NCBI RefSeq assembly: GCF_900090145.1
Contig: NZ_FMHI01000008.1
Span: 1 to 64,000, forward strand
Length of the DNA: 64,000 nt
Source: Streptomyces sp. WMMB 322
Lineage (GTDB): Bacteria; Actinomycetota; Actinomycetes; Streptomycetales; Streptomycetaceae
Reading direction: 5' to 3'
Part shown: positions 24,983 through 32,477 of the stretch, piece after piece
How positions within the stretch are numbered: the first letter of the stretch is position 1
Layout of the letters: each line of letters starts with the position of its first letter
Program-made: the position numbers and the translations under genes
The notes under the pieces: generated by a model
What the model was told of the DNA's origin: nothing
What the model saw: the letters and a program-made list of their open reading frames with translations, nothing else
Database searches by the model: none

Positions 24983-25566
24983 GCCGTCACCCCCAGGCAG
25001 TCGCGCAGCCGGATCAGACCGTCGCGCAGCCGGGTCTTCACGGTTCCGAGGGGCTGGGCGAGGAGCTCGGCGACCTCCCTGTACGTCAGCCCCCGGTAGT
25101 AGGCCAGGGTCACCGACTGGCGCTGGAGCTCGGTCAGGGTGCGCATGCAGCGGCGTACCTGCTCACGCTCCAGCCGGGCCTCCACCGCCTCGGTGACCTC
25201 GTCGAACGCGGGCGTGCGGTTCAGCAGGGCCGCACGGTGCTCACGGTCCGCCGAGGCCTGCACCGAGCGCACCCGGTCCACGGCGCGACGGTGCGCGAAC
25301 GTGAGCACCCACGACATGGCACTGCCCTTCTCGGGACGGAAGTGCGCCGCGGTGCGCCACACCTCCACCAGCACTTCCTGCGCGACCTCTTCGGACTGCG
25401 CGGGGTCGCGCAGCACGCTCCGGACGAGGCCCAGGACGGGGCCTGCGATGCGGTCGTAGACGTCGGCGAAGGCGTCCTGGTCCCCGCGTGCCACCTGGGA
25501 GAGAAGCTGGGCCAGATCGGGCGGAGCCGTGCCGCCCGGGTCCGCGATCTGCACGGTCTCGTTCAC
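24979..25566 (-). CDS. sigK: ECF sigma factor, SigK type
   Basis: A 195-residue ECF sigma factor. Region 2 (DVYDRIAGPVLGLVRSVLRD, QSEEVAQEVLVEVWRTA, SWVLTFAHRRAVDRVRS) and region 4 (LTELQRQSVTLAYYRGLTYR, EVAELLAQPLGTVKTRLRDG) are complete. Sequence and the downstream RskA-like anti-sigma gene place it in the SigK (ECF19) group. Start is GTG 25566 with GGGGGGAGG nine bases upstream. The gene is preceded by a promoter matching the two other SigK-type promoters of the window, so it is probably autoregulated. Its predicted regulon here is the molybdoenzyme-fasciclin unit, the lipid operon and itself. Confidence 0.85.
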   Translation of the reverse strand: MNETVQIADPGGTAPPDLAQLLSQVARGDQDAFADVYDRIAGPVLGLVRSVLRDPAQSEEVAQEVLVEVWRTAAHFRPEKGSAMSWVLTFAHRRAVDRVRSVQASADREHRAALLNRTPAFDEVTEAVEARLEREQVRRCMRTLTELQRQSVTLAYYRGLTYREVAELLAQPLGTVKTRLRDGLIRLRDCLGVTA

Positions 25567-25682
25567 GCCACGGCACCTCCCCCCGATTCGCGTACGCATG
25601 CGGGCGGCGCGGGTCGCGCCCCGCCGCCCCGCGGTGCCCGCCGCGAGATCCGGTGTGCGGGACGCCGTGCGGTCGTGCCCAT
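25563..25682 (-). CDS. Possible 39-residue leader ORF overlapping sigK
   Basis: An ATG with an excellent ribosome-binding site (GGGAGGAAAC directly before it) opens a 39-codon frame, starting MGTTARRPAHRISRRAPRG and ending in GGGAVA, whose stop overlaps the sigK GTG as GTGA. It lies about 23 bases after the transcription start predicted from the SigK-type promoter. It is Arg/Pro/Gly-rich, with no recognised domain. It may serve only for translational coupling, or the frame may be fortuitous. Confidence 0.4.
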   Translation of the reverse strand: MGTTARRPAHRISRRAPRGGGARPAPPACVRESGGGAVA

Positions 25683-25711
25683 GTTTCCTCCCGGGAGATC
25701 TGCTCACAGAG

Positions 25712-25743
25712 CCTTCGTGGCGGACCGCCCGGCGGATTGGTCC
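25712..25743 (-). promoter_or_regulatory. SigK-type autoregulatory promoter of sigK-rskA
   Basis: On the minus strand GGACCAATCC is followed after 16 bases by CGAAGG. The decamer is identical to that of the molybdoenzyme promoter. Transcript start would fall near 25705, giving a leader of about 140 bases that contains the small ORF. Confidence 0.6.
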
Positions 25744-25928
25744 ACTCTCCGCCGCGTGCACGGGATCACGCACGACCACGTGCCCGTGTACGTACACGCA
25801 CGACCGCGCGACCGTGTACGAACACGAACGACTGCGCGCGGCCGGGAGGTCCGGCCGCGCGCGGCGCGGAAGCCGGGCGCCGGACGGGCGGGAGACAAGC
25901 CCGGGCCCGCCGCGCGCCGTGCCGTCGC

Positions 25929-26765
25929 TCAGCCCAGGAAGTTCATGGTGTCGGGGTCGGGGCCGAGACGGGAGTCCGAGTTGAGCCCGGCGATCTCCTC
26001 CATCTCGGAGGTGTCGAGCTCGAAGTCGAAGACGTCGATGTTCTCCCTGATGCGGGACGGCGTCACCGACTTGGGGATCACCACGTTCCCCGTCTGCAGA
26101 TGCCACCGCAGCACGACCTGCGCGGGCGACTTGCCGTACTTGCCGGCCAGCGACGTCAGCGCGGGCTCCGCCAGCAGGTCCTTGCCCTGCCCGAGCGGCG
26201 ACCACGCCTCCGTCGCGATGCCGTGCTCGGCGTGGAAGGCGCGCGACTCGCCCTGCTGGAGGTGCGGGTGCAGCTCGATCTGGTTGAGGGCGGGCACCGT
26301 GCCGGTCTCGTCCAGCAGCCGCCGCAGGTGGGAGGGCTTGAAGTTCGAGACGCCGACGGCCCTGGCGCGGCCCTCAGCGTTGATCTTCTCGAAGGCCTTC
26401 CAGGTGTCGACGTACTTGTCGGCCTCCGGCACGGGCCAGTGGATGAGGTAGAGGTCCACGTACTCCAGGCCGAGCCTGTCCAGGGACGCGTCGAAGGCGC
26501 GCAGCGTGGAGTCGTAGCCCTGCTCGGAGTTCCACAGCTTGGTGGTGACGAAGAGTTCTTCGCGCGGCACGCCCGAAGAGGCAAGGCCGCTGCCCGTTCC
26601 CCGCTCGTTCTCGTAGATGGCGGCCGTGTCGATGCTGCGGTAGCCCGCCTCGATGGCGGTGCCCACGGCGCGGGCCGCCTCGTCGTCCGGCACCTGCCAG
26701 ACGCCGAAGCCCAGCTGGGGCATGACGCTGCCGTTGTTGAGGGTGATGGTGGGAACGCTGCTCAC
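25929..26765 (-). CDS. Aldo/keto reductase
   Basis: A 278-residue NADPH-dependent reductase of the 2,5-diketo-D-gluconate reductase/AKR5 type. The catalytic tetrad is visible: Asp and Tyr in SIDTAAIYENE, Lys in FVTTKLWNSEQG, and His in DLYLIHWPVPE. AVGVSNFKPSHL, ALNQIELHPHLQQ and VVIPKSVTPSRIRENIDVF form the substrate and cofactor loops. Start is GTG 26765 with GAGGA upstream. It stands alone, 200 bases from the acyl-CoA ligase gene. Substrate may be a sugar ketone or a small aldehyde. Confidence 0.93.
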   Translation of the reverse strand: MSSVPTITLNNGSVMPQLGFGVWQVPDDEAARAVGTAIEAGYRSIDTAAIYENERGTGSGLASSGVPREELFVTTKLWNSEQGYDSTLRAFDASLDRLGLEYVDLYLIHWPVPEADKYVDTWKAFEKINAEGRARAVGVSNFKPSHLRRLLDETGTVPALNQIELHPHLQQGESRAFHAEHGIATEAWSPLGQGKDLLAEPALTSLAGKYGKSPAQVVLRWHLQTGNVVIPKSVTPSRIRENIDVFDFELDTSEMEEIAGLNSDSRLGPDPDTMNFLG

Positions 26766-26936
26766 GAACGATCGGTCCTCACATGTCGACGAACTGTTCC
26801 ACTTCGGTACCCCTCAACGATCAGGGGAATCGCGGCATTCCTCGGCCCGGACCGGGCACCGGCCGGGGCGCAGGCGCGGCGAGGGTCTGCCCGTCGCACG
26901 GTGTTCCGCGGCACACCGCTGCGAGGAGCGCGGCAC

Positions 26937-26970
26937 GACGGCTGCGCTCACGTGACGGCTGTGCTCACGT
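26937..26970. repeat. Tandem 17-base repeat at the acyl-CoA ligase stop codon
   Basis: GACGGCTGCGCTCACGT and GACGGCTGTGCTCACGT lie head to tail with one mismatch; the second copy ends on the first base of the minus-strand stop codon of the ligase gene. Confidence 0.7.
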
Positions 26971-28796
26971 CACTGGTGGTACAGCGCCTCGATCTCCACG
27001 GCGTAGGCCGACTCGATCGCCTTCCGCTTCAGCTTCAGTGAGGGGGTCACGTAGCCCGCCTCCTCGGTGAACTGCGCCGCGAGTATGCGGAACGTACGTA
27101 TCGACTCGGCCTGTGAGACCTGGGTGTTGGCGGCCACGACGGCCCGCCGCACCTCCGTCTCCAGGTCCGGGTCGCGCACCAGTTCCGTCGGCTTCAGCTC
27201 GGGCTTCTCGCGCATCTGGAGCCAGTGGGAGACGGCGTCCGGATCGAGGGTGACCAGCGCCGAGACGTACGGACGGTCGTTGCCGACCACGATGCACTGC
27301 GCCACCAGCGGGTGCGCGCGCACCCGCTCCTCCAGGACACCGGGCGAGACGCTCTTGCCGCCGGAGGTGACGAGGATCTCCTTCTTCCGCCCGGTGATGG
27401 TGAGATAGCCGTCCTCGTCCAGCGCGCCGAGGTCGCCCGTCGCCAGCCAGCCGTCGTGCAGCGCCTCGTCGGTGCCCTTGGGGTTGTTGAGATAGCCCTG
27501 GAAAATCTGGGGTCCGCGCAGCCAGATCTCGCCGTCGTCGGCGATGTGCACCGTCGTGCCGGGCACGGGGTGCCCGACGGTGCCGAAGCGGATGCGCTCC
27601 GGCGGGTTGCAGGTGGCGCCCGCGCTCGTCTCGGTCAGCCCGTAGCCCTCGTAGATGCGCATGCCGACGCCCTCGAAGAAGAGCCCGAGGCGCCGCTCCA
27701 TGGCGCTGCCGCCGGAGATGGCGCCGCGGCACAGGCCGCCCATGGCCTCCCGCATCTTGCTGTAGACGAGGCTGTCGAAGACCTGGTGCTTCAGGCGCAG
27801 CGATGCGCTCGGGCCGGGGCCGCTGCGGAACGCCTTGTTCTCCATCGCCTCGGCGTAGCGCACCGCCACATCCACGGCCTTCTCGAACGGGCCGAGCTTT
27901 CCTTCCAGTTCGGCCTTGCGGCGGGCGGACTGGAAGATCTTCTCGAAGAGGTACGGCACCGCCAGCATGAACGTCGGCCTGAACGTCCTCAGGTCCGGCA
28001 GCAGCGACTCGGCGGCCATGACCGGCTGGTGGCCAAGCCGCACCTTGGACCGTATGCACACCAGTTGCACCATGCGCCCGAAGACGTGCGCGAGCGGCAG
28101 GAAGAGGAGCAGGGACGGCGGTTCGCTCGGCTTGTGGCTGAAGACGTGCTCGTACCTGCCCTGCATGGCGGTGGCGTCCGCGATGAAGTTGGCGTGTGTG
28201 AGCACGCAGCCCTTGGGGCGGCCCGTCGTGCCCGAGGTGTAGATGATGGTGGCCGTGGAGTCCGGCGTGACCGCGAGCCGGTGCCGGTGGACGATGTCGT
28301 CCTCCAAGTGGGCGCCGGCGGCCATGAGTTCCTTCTCGGCCTGGGCGTCGAGCTGCCACAGCCGCTTGAGCTGCGGCAGACGGTCGATGACGGAGCCGAC
28401 CGTCATCGCGTGGTCCTCGTGCTCGACGATGGCCGCCGTGACCTCGGAGTCGTGCATCATCCAGCAGACCTGCTCGGCGGAGGAGGTCGGGTAGATGGGC
28501 ACCACATGTGCGCCGATGGTCCACAGTGCGAAGTCGAGCAGCGTCCACTCGTAGCGCGTGCGCGACATGATGGCGACCCGGTCACCGAAGCGGATGCCTT
28601 CCGCCAGCAGCCCCTTGGCCATGGCCATGACCTGGTCACGGAATTCGGCGGCGGTCACGTCCTGCCACTCGCCCGCGGCGTCCTTGCGGGACAGCGCGAC
28701 CCTGTCCGGGTCTTCCGTGGCATGGTCGAAAACAGTGTCAGCCAGCCCGCCAACCTGCGGTGTGGGCGCCAGAGCCGGGACCGTGAACTCGCGCAA
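26970..28796 (-). CDS. Long-chain fatty-acid-CoA ligase
   Basis: A 608-residue AMP-forming ligase that activates long-chain fatty acids to acyl-CoA. The P-loop TATIIYTSGTTGRPKGCVLT (about 188-207), FLPLAHVFGRM, ISGGSAMERRL, YEGYGLTETSAGATCN, GWLATGDLGALDEDGYLTIT and GRKKEILVTSGGKSVSPGVL are the family motifs; LKLKRKAIE carries the catalytic lysine region. The start is a TTG with GAGGAG eight bases upstream, a weak start that would dampen expression. It is probably membrane-associated and feeds beta-oxidation or lipid remodelling. No operon partner is adjacent. Confidence 0.93.
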   Translation of the reverse strand: MREFTVPALAPTPQVGGLADTVFDHATEDPDRVALSRKDAAGEWQDVTAAEFRDQVMAMAKGLLAEGIRFGDRVAIMSRTRYEWTLLDFALWTIGAHVVPIYPTSSAEQVCWMMHDSEVTAAIVEHEDHAMTVGSVIDRLPQLKRLWQLDAQAEKELMAAGAHLEDDIVHRHRLAVTPDSTATIIYTSGTTGRPKGCVLTHANFIADATAMQGRYEHVFSHKPSEPPSLLLFLPLAHVFGRMVQLVCIRSKVRLGHQPVMAAESLLPDLRTFRPTFMLAVPYLFEKIFQSARRKAELEGKLGPFEKAVDVAVRYAEAMENKAFRSGPGPSASLRLKHQVFDSLVYSKMREAMGGLCRGAISGGSAMERRLGLFFEGVGMRIYEGYGLTETSAGATCNPPERIRFGTVGHPVPGTTVHIADDGEIWLRGPQIFQGYLNNPKGTDEALHDGWLATGDLGALDEDGYLTITGRKKEILVTSGGKSVSPGVLEERVRAHPLVAQCIVVGNDRPYVSALVTLDPDAVSHWLQMREKPELKPTELVRDPDLETEVRRAVVAANTQVSQAESIRTFRILAAQFTEEAGYVTPSLKLKRKAIESAYAVEIEALYHQ

Positions 28797-29100
28797 TGGG
28801 AATGCTCCTCGACGTGCAGTGCACAGCTGTGAAAAAAAGCACAGCGCGCGGCGACGGTATCCGATGTAAAAGCTGGTGGGGAGAGTCCCCGAATCCGGTC
28901 AGTCCGTCATATCGGGGCACATCGGAAGGGCGTCGTGGGGTTGTTGCAGATCGTACGGGTTTTCGGCACCGAACCTCCCCGAGTAAAGCAGCTGCAGGCC
29001 CCGCGAGAGAATGGCCCGGAGGACATTCAACGGCACCGTTCGTGGAATCCGGCCCCTGCCCGTGTTCCACGGGAGTCAACAGCACCGCACCGAGGGAGAC
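28797..29100. promoter_or_regulatory. Divergent promoter region between ligase and transporter genes
   Basis: No gene was found in this stretch. GCTGTG (28826-28831) and CACAGC (28840-28845) form an inverted repeat around an A-run, close to the ligase ribosome-binding site. GGGGAGAGTCCCC is a second short palindrome near 28877. Either could be an operator for a fatty-acid-responsive regulator, but no assignment is made. Confidence 0.4.
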
Positions 29101-30162
29101 ATGCGCCGACTGGCACAACTGGCCGACCCGTACATCGCTCTGCTACTGGGCACCGTCCTGCTCGCCGTGTTCCTCCCGGCGAGCGGGGAAGCGGCCGCCG
29201 GTCTCGGGTGGGGCACCAAGGCGGCCGTCGGACTGATCTTCTTCCTCTACGGCGCCCGCCTCTCCACGCGGGAAGCCTTCGAGGGCCTGCGGCACTGGCG
29301 GCTCCAAGTGCTCGTCCTGTTGTGTACGTTCGCTGTCTTCCCACTGATCGGGCTGGCCACACGGGCACTCGTCCCGTACGTGCTCACACCTGGGCTCCAG
29401 GCCGGGCTGCTCTTCCTGTGCCTGGTCCCCTCGACCGTCCAGTCGTCGATCGCCTTCACCTCCGTGGCGCGGGGCAACGTGCCCGCAGCGATCTGCGCGG
29501 GCACCTACTCCAGCCTGCTCGGGATGGTGGCCACGCCGCTGCTCGCGGCCTGGCTCATCGGCGGGCACGCGGCGCTCGGCGCGGAAGGGATCGTCGGGAT
29601 CGTCTGCCAGCTGCTCGCGCCGTTCGTGGCCGGGCAGCTGCTGCGCCGGTGGATCGGAGGCTTCATCACACGGCATCACCGTGTCCTCGGTCACGTCGAC
29701 AGGGGAGCGGTGCTGCTCGTCGTCTACACGGCCTTCAGCCAGGGCATGACCGAGGGAATCTGGGGCCGGGTCACGCCTCTGCGGCTGGTGGCGCTGCTCG
29801 GGGTGGAGGCCGCGCTGCTCGCACTGATGCTGACGCTGACGTGGTACGGGGCGTCCCGGCTCGGCTTCACGCGTGCCGACCGCGTCGTCACCGTCTTCGC
29901 CGGGTCCAACAAGTCGCTCGCGGCCGGACTGCCCATGGCCAGCGTGCTGTTCGGAGCGCAGGCGAGTCTCGCGGTGCTGCCGCTGATGCTCTTCCACCAG
30001 ATGCAGCTCATCGTCTGCGCGTTCCTCTCCCGGCGCTGGGCCGCGAAGGCACCGGAGGCGAGCACCACCGAGGGCAGCACCCGCGCCGTGGCGGCGGGAG
30101 GGTCGTCGCCCGGCCGGAAGCCGGGCCGGAAGGTGACTGCGGGGACCGCTCGGCGAAGGTGA
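29101..30162 (+). CDS. Bile acid:sodium symporter family (BASS/YfeH-like) transporter
   Basis: A 353-residue membrane protein with about ten hydrophobic helices. VGLIFFLYGARLSTREAFEG, LFLCLVPSTVQSSIAFTSVA, RGNVPAAICAGTYSSLLGMV and FAGSNKSLAAGLPMASVLFG are the crossover and sodium-site motifs of the SBF-like group. The ATG follows GAGGGAGAC. The C-terminal 45 residues are a charged tail rich in Gly/Arg. The family carries organic anions; the substrate here is unknown. Monocistronic and divergent from the ligase gene. A 19-base tandem repeat follows the stop codon. Confidence 0.88.
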   Translation: MRRLAQLADPYIALLLGTVLLAVFLPASGEAAAGLGWGTKAAVGLIFFLYGARLSTREAFEGLRHWRLQVLVLLCTFAVFPLIGLATRALVPYVLTPGLQAGLLFLCLVPSTVQSSIAFTSVARGNVPAAICAGTYSSLLGMVATPLLAAWLIGGHAALGAEGIVGIVCQLLAPFVAGQLLRRWIGGFITRHHRVLGHVDRGAVLLVVYTAFSQGMTEGIWGRVTPLRLVALLGVEAALLALMLTLTWYGASRLGFTRADRVVTVFAGSNKSLAAGLPMASVLFGAQASLAVLPLMLFHQMQLIVCAFLSRRWAAKAPEASTTEGSTRAVAAGGSSPGRKPGRKVTAGTARRR

Positions 30163-30219
30163 CCGCAACGGTGACGGTGAACCGCAACGGTGACGGTCAA
30201 CCGCGCGGTGACGGGGAAC
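30163..30219. repeat. Tandem 19-base repeat
   Basis: CCGCAACGGTGACGGTGAA is followed by CCGCAACGGTGACGGTCAA and by a degenerate third unit starting CCGCGCGGTGACGG. It directly follows the transporter stop codon, in the convergent gap before the sialidase gene. Confidence 0.7.
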
Positions 30220-30291
30220 CTCGGCGAGGGTGAACGGCCCTGCGCACGGGTGCGGCCCGGGGGTCGGCCCGGCGAACGGGTGCGGCCGTCG

Positions 30292-32145
30292 TCACCGAGC
30301 CGGGCCGGCCCTCTCCAGCGGCAGGTCCAGCACCGAGCGGCCCCCGGCGCTGACGCGCACCTCGTCCAGAGCGCCGGTGAGGTGCGCCCGGCTGTCCACC
30401 CTCTGACCCAGGTGCACGCCGAACGGTGAGGTGACGCTCACCGAACCCGGCACGTCCGGCGCGGTCACGCTCTCGCCGTCCACCTCCAGCCGCAACTGAC
30501 CGTCCCCGCGGCGCAGTTCGGCACGATGCCACCGCCCGTCGTTGTACGCGCCCGCGGTGGACACCTGTGCCGTGGCGGCCGGCGCCGGAACCCGCCGTGC
30601 GGTCACCGCCGCCGTGACGCGGCCGCCCGCCCCGTCGGCCGTGAGCCGCACCTGCGGCTGCGCCTCGCCGACGCCGCCCATCCACAGCAGCGGCTGCTCA
30701 CCCGCGCCGCCGGTGCAGCGGAACCACAGGCCGGCCGTGAAGTCCGCTTCGCCCAGAGGAAGTCCGCGCCGGAAGGGCAGCCGCACGGCGTCGTCACGCC
30801 CGTCGAAGGCCAGGGCCTGCCCATGGTGACCGGTCACCTGCCGCGCGCCGCCCAGCACCGCGGCGTCACCGGCGCCGGGGGCGCGGTCGGCCGTCACCGG
30901 GTCCGGACCCCTGCGGGGACCGAGCCAGTCCTGCGTGAAGGCGGCGAAGCGGATCTCGTCGCGGGCGTCGGCCGCGCCGCCCTCGTAGAGCAGGCCGACG
31001 CGGTCGCCACTCGCCCGGACCATGTCGGAGTAGCCGGACCAGTCGGTGGTCACCGTGCGGCCGCGGTCCACGCCCTCCCAGGTCGCACCCTCGTCGTAGG
31101 AGGAGCGGACCGTCATCGTGCGGCGCCGGTCGGGGTCGGCGGGCGCGGACAGCAGCAGCCTGTCCGTGCCGCCGCCCAGCGGCAGCACGGAACCCTGGAC
31201 CTGCGGCGTGTAGAGGCCGGGCATCGCGCGGAAGGAGGAGGTGAAGAACTCGCCGCCGCCGCGGGCGACCGCCGTCGACCTGTGCCCGAGGTCGGTGCCC
31301 TGGGTCTCCCTGGCACTCGCGAGGACCGAGCCGTCGCGGCGTTCGTGGAGGGTCAGCTCCTGCGGCTTCTGCCGGAAGGTCCCTTCGGGCGAGTGCGCAC
31401 GGCTGTCCCTGGCCCCGAGCCGCCAGTTGCGTCCGCCGTCGTCGCTGATGGCCAGCGCCGCGTGGTTCCTGACGGTCCTCCCGCCGCGCCACGTCTCACC
31501 GTTGACGCCGAGGACGAGGCGGCCGGCGTGGCGTCCGTGGCGCAGCTGCAGACCGTGCCCCGGGCCTGTCGCGTACCAGGAGTTCCAGTCCGGGGGCCGC
31601 AGTTGCGCGCTCAGGTCCCGCGGCGGGGACCATGTGGCGCCGTCGTCGTCGCTGTACTGCAGGTGGGGGGTGCGGTCGCAGGGGGACTCGCAGCTCTTCC
31701 CGTCCGCACGGCCGGAGTTGAACGTCTGCGCGAGCAGAATGCGCCCGGTTCGGCTGTCCACGACGGGCTGCGGGTTGCCGTGGGTGTCGCCGCCGCCGCT
31801 GCTGACCACCTTCAGCGGCCCCCAGGTGCGGCCTCCGTCGGACGACCGCCTGAGAACGATGTCGATGTCGCCCGCGTCGCCGCAGTCGTTCACCCGTCCC
31901 TCGGCGAAGGCCAGAAGCGTGCCCTTCACCGTCCGTACGACGGCGGGGATGCGGAAGCACGCGTAGCCCTGGTCCGGCGTCCCCCTGAAGAGCACCTGCT
32001 GGGTGAAGGGCGGTTCGGTGCTGCCGGCGGACTGCCCCGCGCCCACGGCGGGCTGCGGAACGGCCAGCAAGGAGGCGCACAGGGCGACGAGCAGTCCGGT
32101 TCTGAGGGTTGCTCCGTGACGTAAGGCTGAGAGACGAGGACTCAT
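30292..32145 (-). CDS. Secreted exo-alpha-sialidase with C-terminal LamG-like domain
   Basis: A 617-residue secreted enzyme. The signal peptide (LLVALCASLLAVPQPAVGAG) ends near residue 37. A six-bladed sialidase propeller follows: the F/YRIP motif is CFRIPAVVRT, and Asp-boxes are SSDGGRTWGP, SDDDGATWSP, SDDGGRNWRL and SYDEGATWEG. From about 425 a concanavalin-like LamG domain is seen (LAFDGRDDAVRLPF, FTAGLWFRCTGG, RLEVDGESV, GALDEVRVSAGG). It releases terminal sialic acid from glycoconjugates. ATG start with GGAAGGGG upstream. It is isolated: no sialic-acid transporter or lyase gene is in the window, so its use may be scavenging by other loci. Confidence 0.92.
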   Translation of the reverse strand: MSPRLSALRHGATLRTGLLVALCASLLAVPQPAVGAGQSAGSTEPPFTQQVLFRGTPDQGYACFRIPAVVRTVKGTLLAFAEGRVNDCGDAGDIDIVLRRSSDGGRTWGPLKVVSSGGGDTHGNPQPVVDSRTGRILLAQTFNSGRADGKSCESPCDRTPHLQYSDDDGATWSPPRDLSAQLRPPDWNSWYATGPGHGLQLRHGRHAGRLVLGVNGETWRGGRTVRNHAALAISDDGGRNWRLGARDSRAHSPEGTFRQKPQELTLHERRDGSVLASARETQGTDLGHRSTAVARGGGEFFTSSFRAMPGLYTPQVQGSVLPLGGGTDRLLLSAPADPDRRRTMTVRSSYDEGATWEGVDRGRTVTTDWSGYSDMVRASGDRVGLLYEGGAADARDEIRFAAFTQDWLGPRRGPDPVTADRAPGAGDAAVLGGARQVTGHHGQALAFDGRDDAVRLPFRRGLPLGEADFTAGLWFRCTGGAGEQPLLWMGGVGEAQPQVRLTADGAGGRVTAAVTARRVPAPAATAQVSTAGAYNDGRWHRAELRRGDGQLRLEVDGESVTAPDVPGSVSVTSPFGVHLGQRVDSRAHLTGALDEVRVSAGGRSVLDLPLERAGPAR

Positions 32146-32477
32146 GTACGCCCCTTCCGCGGCCCGCGCGGCACGGGCCCGTGATCGCGGTTCACGGGAT
32201 GTCCGGATGCACTGGGGGTAACCCTGCCCCGCTCTGCCCCGGGCTACGTCGGGGCGAAAGTGAACAATGCGCGTACGGGCGCGCCGAGGAGCGCACACGG
32301 ACTCGCAGGCGCGGCACCGGAGATAGGGACGCGGACGCGCAGGAGCGCCCGCGGGAAGGCCCGGGCATGGGGAAGGCCCGGGCAGGGGGAAGCCCCCGGG
32401 ACACGGGGAAGGGCCCGGCCGGCGCAGGGGGCGCCTCCCGCCGACCGAGCCCCTATCCCGTGCAGCAGGCGAGGCCG
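32146..32477. repeat. Non-coding gap with imperfect GGGAAGGCCCGGGCA repeats
   Basis: No convincing gene lies in this stretch. Between 32353 and about 32419 four imperfect copies of a 15-17 base unit (twice exactly GGGAAGGCCCGGGCA, then two variants) occur. The units contain CCCGGG palindromes and can form alternative hairpins; they lie downstream of fdhD and may end that operon. The bases near the sialidase start carry its ribosome-binding site. Confidence 0.55.

Noticed and set aside
18517-25566. Secondary-metabolite gene cluster
   Set aside because: There are no carrier proteins, ketosynthases, adenylation-condensation modules or terpene cyclases; the content fits a lipid/sigma regulon instead.
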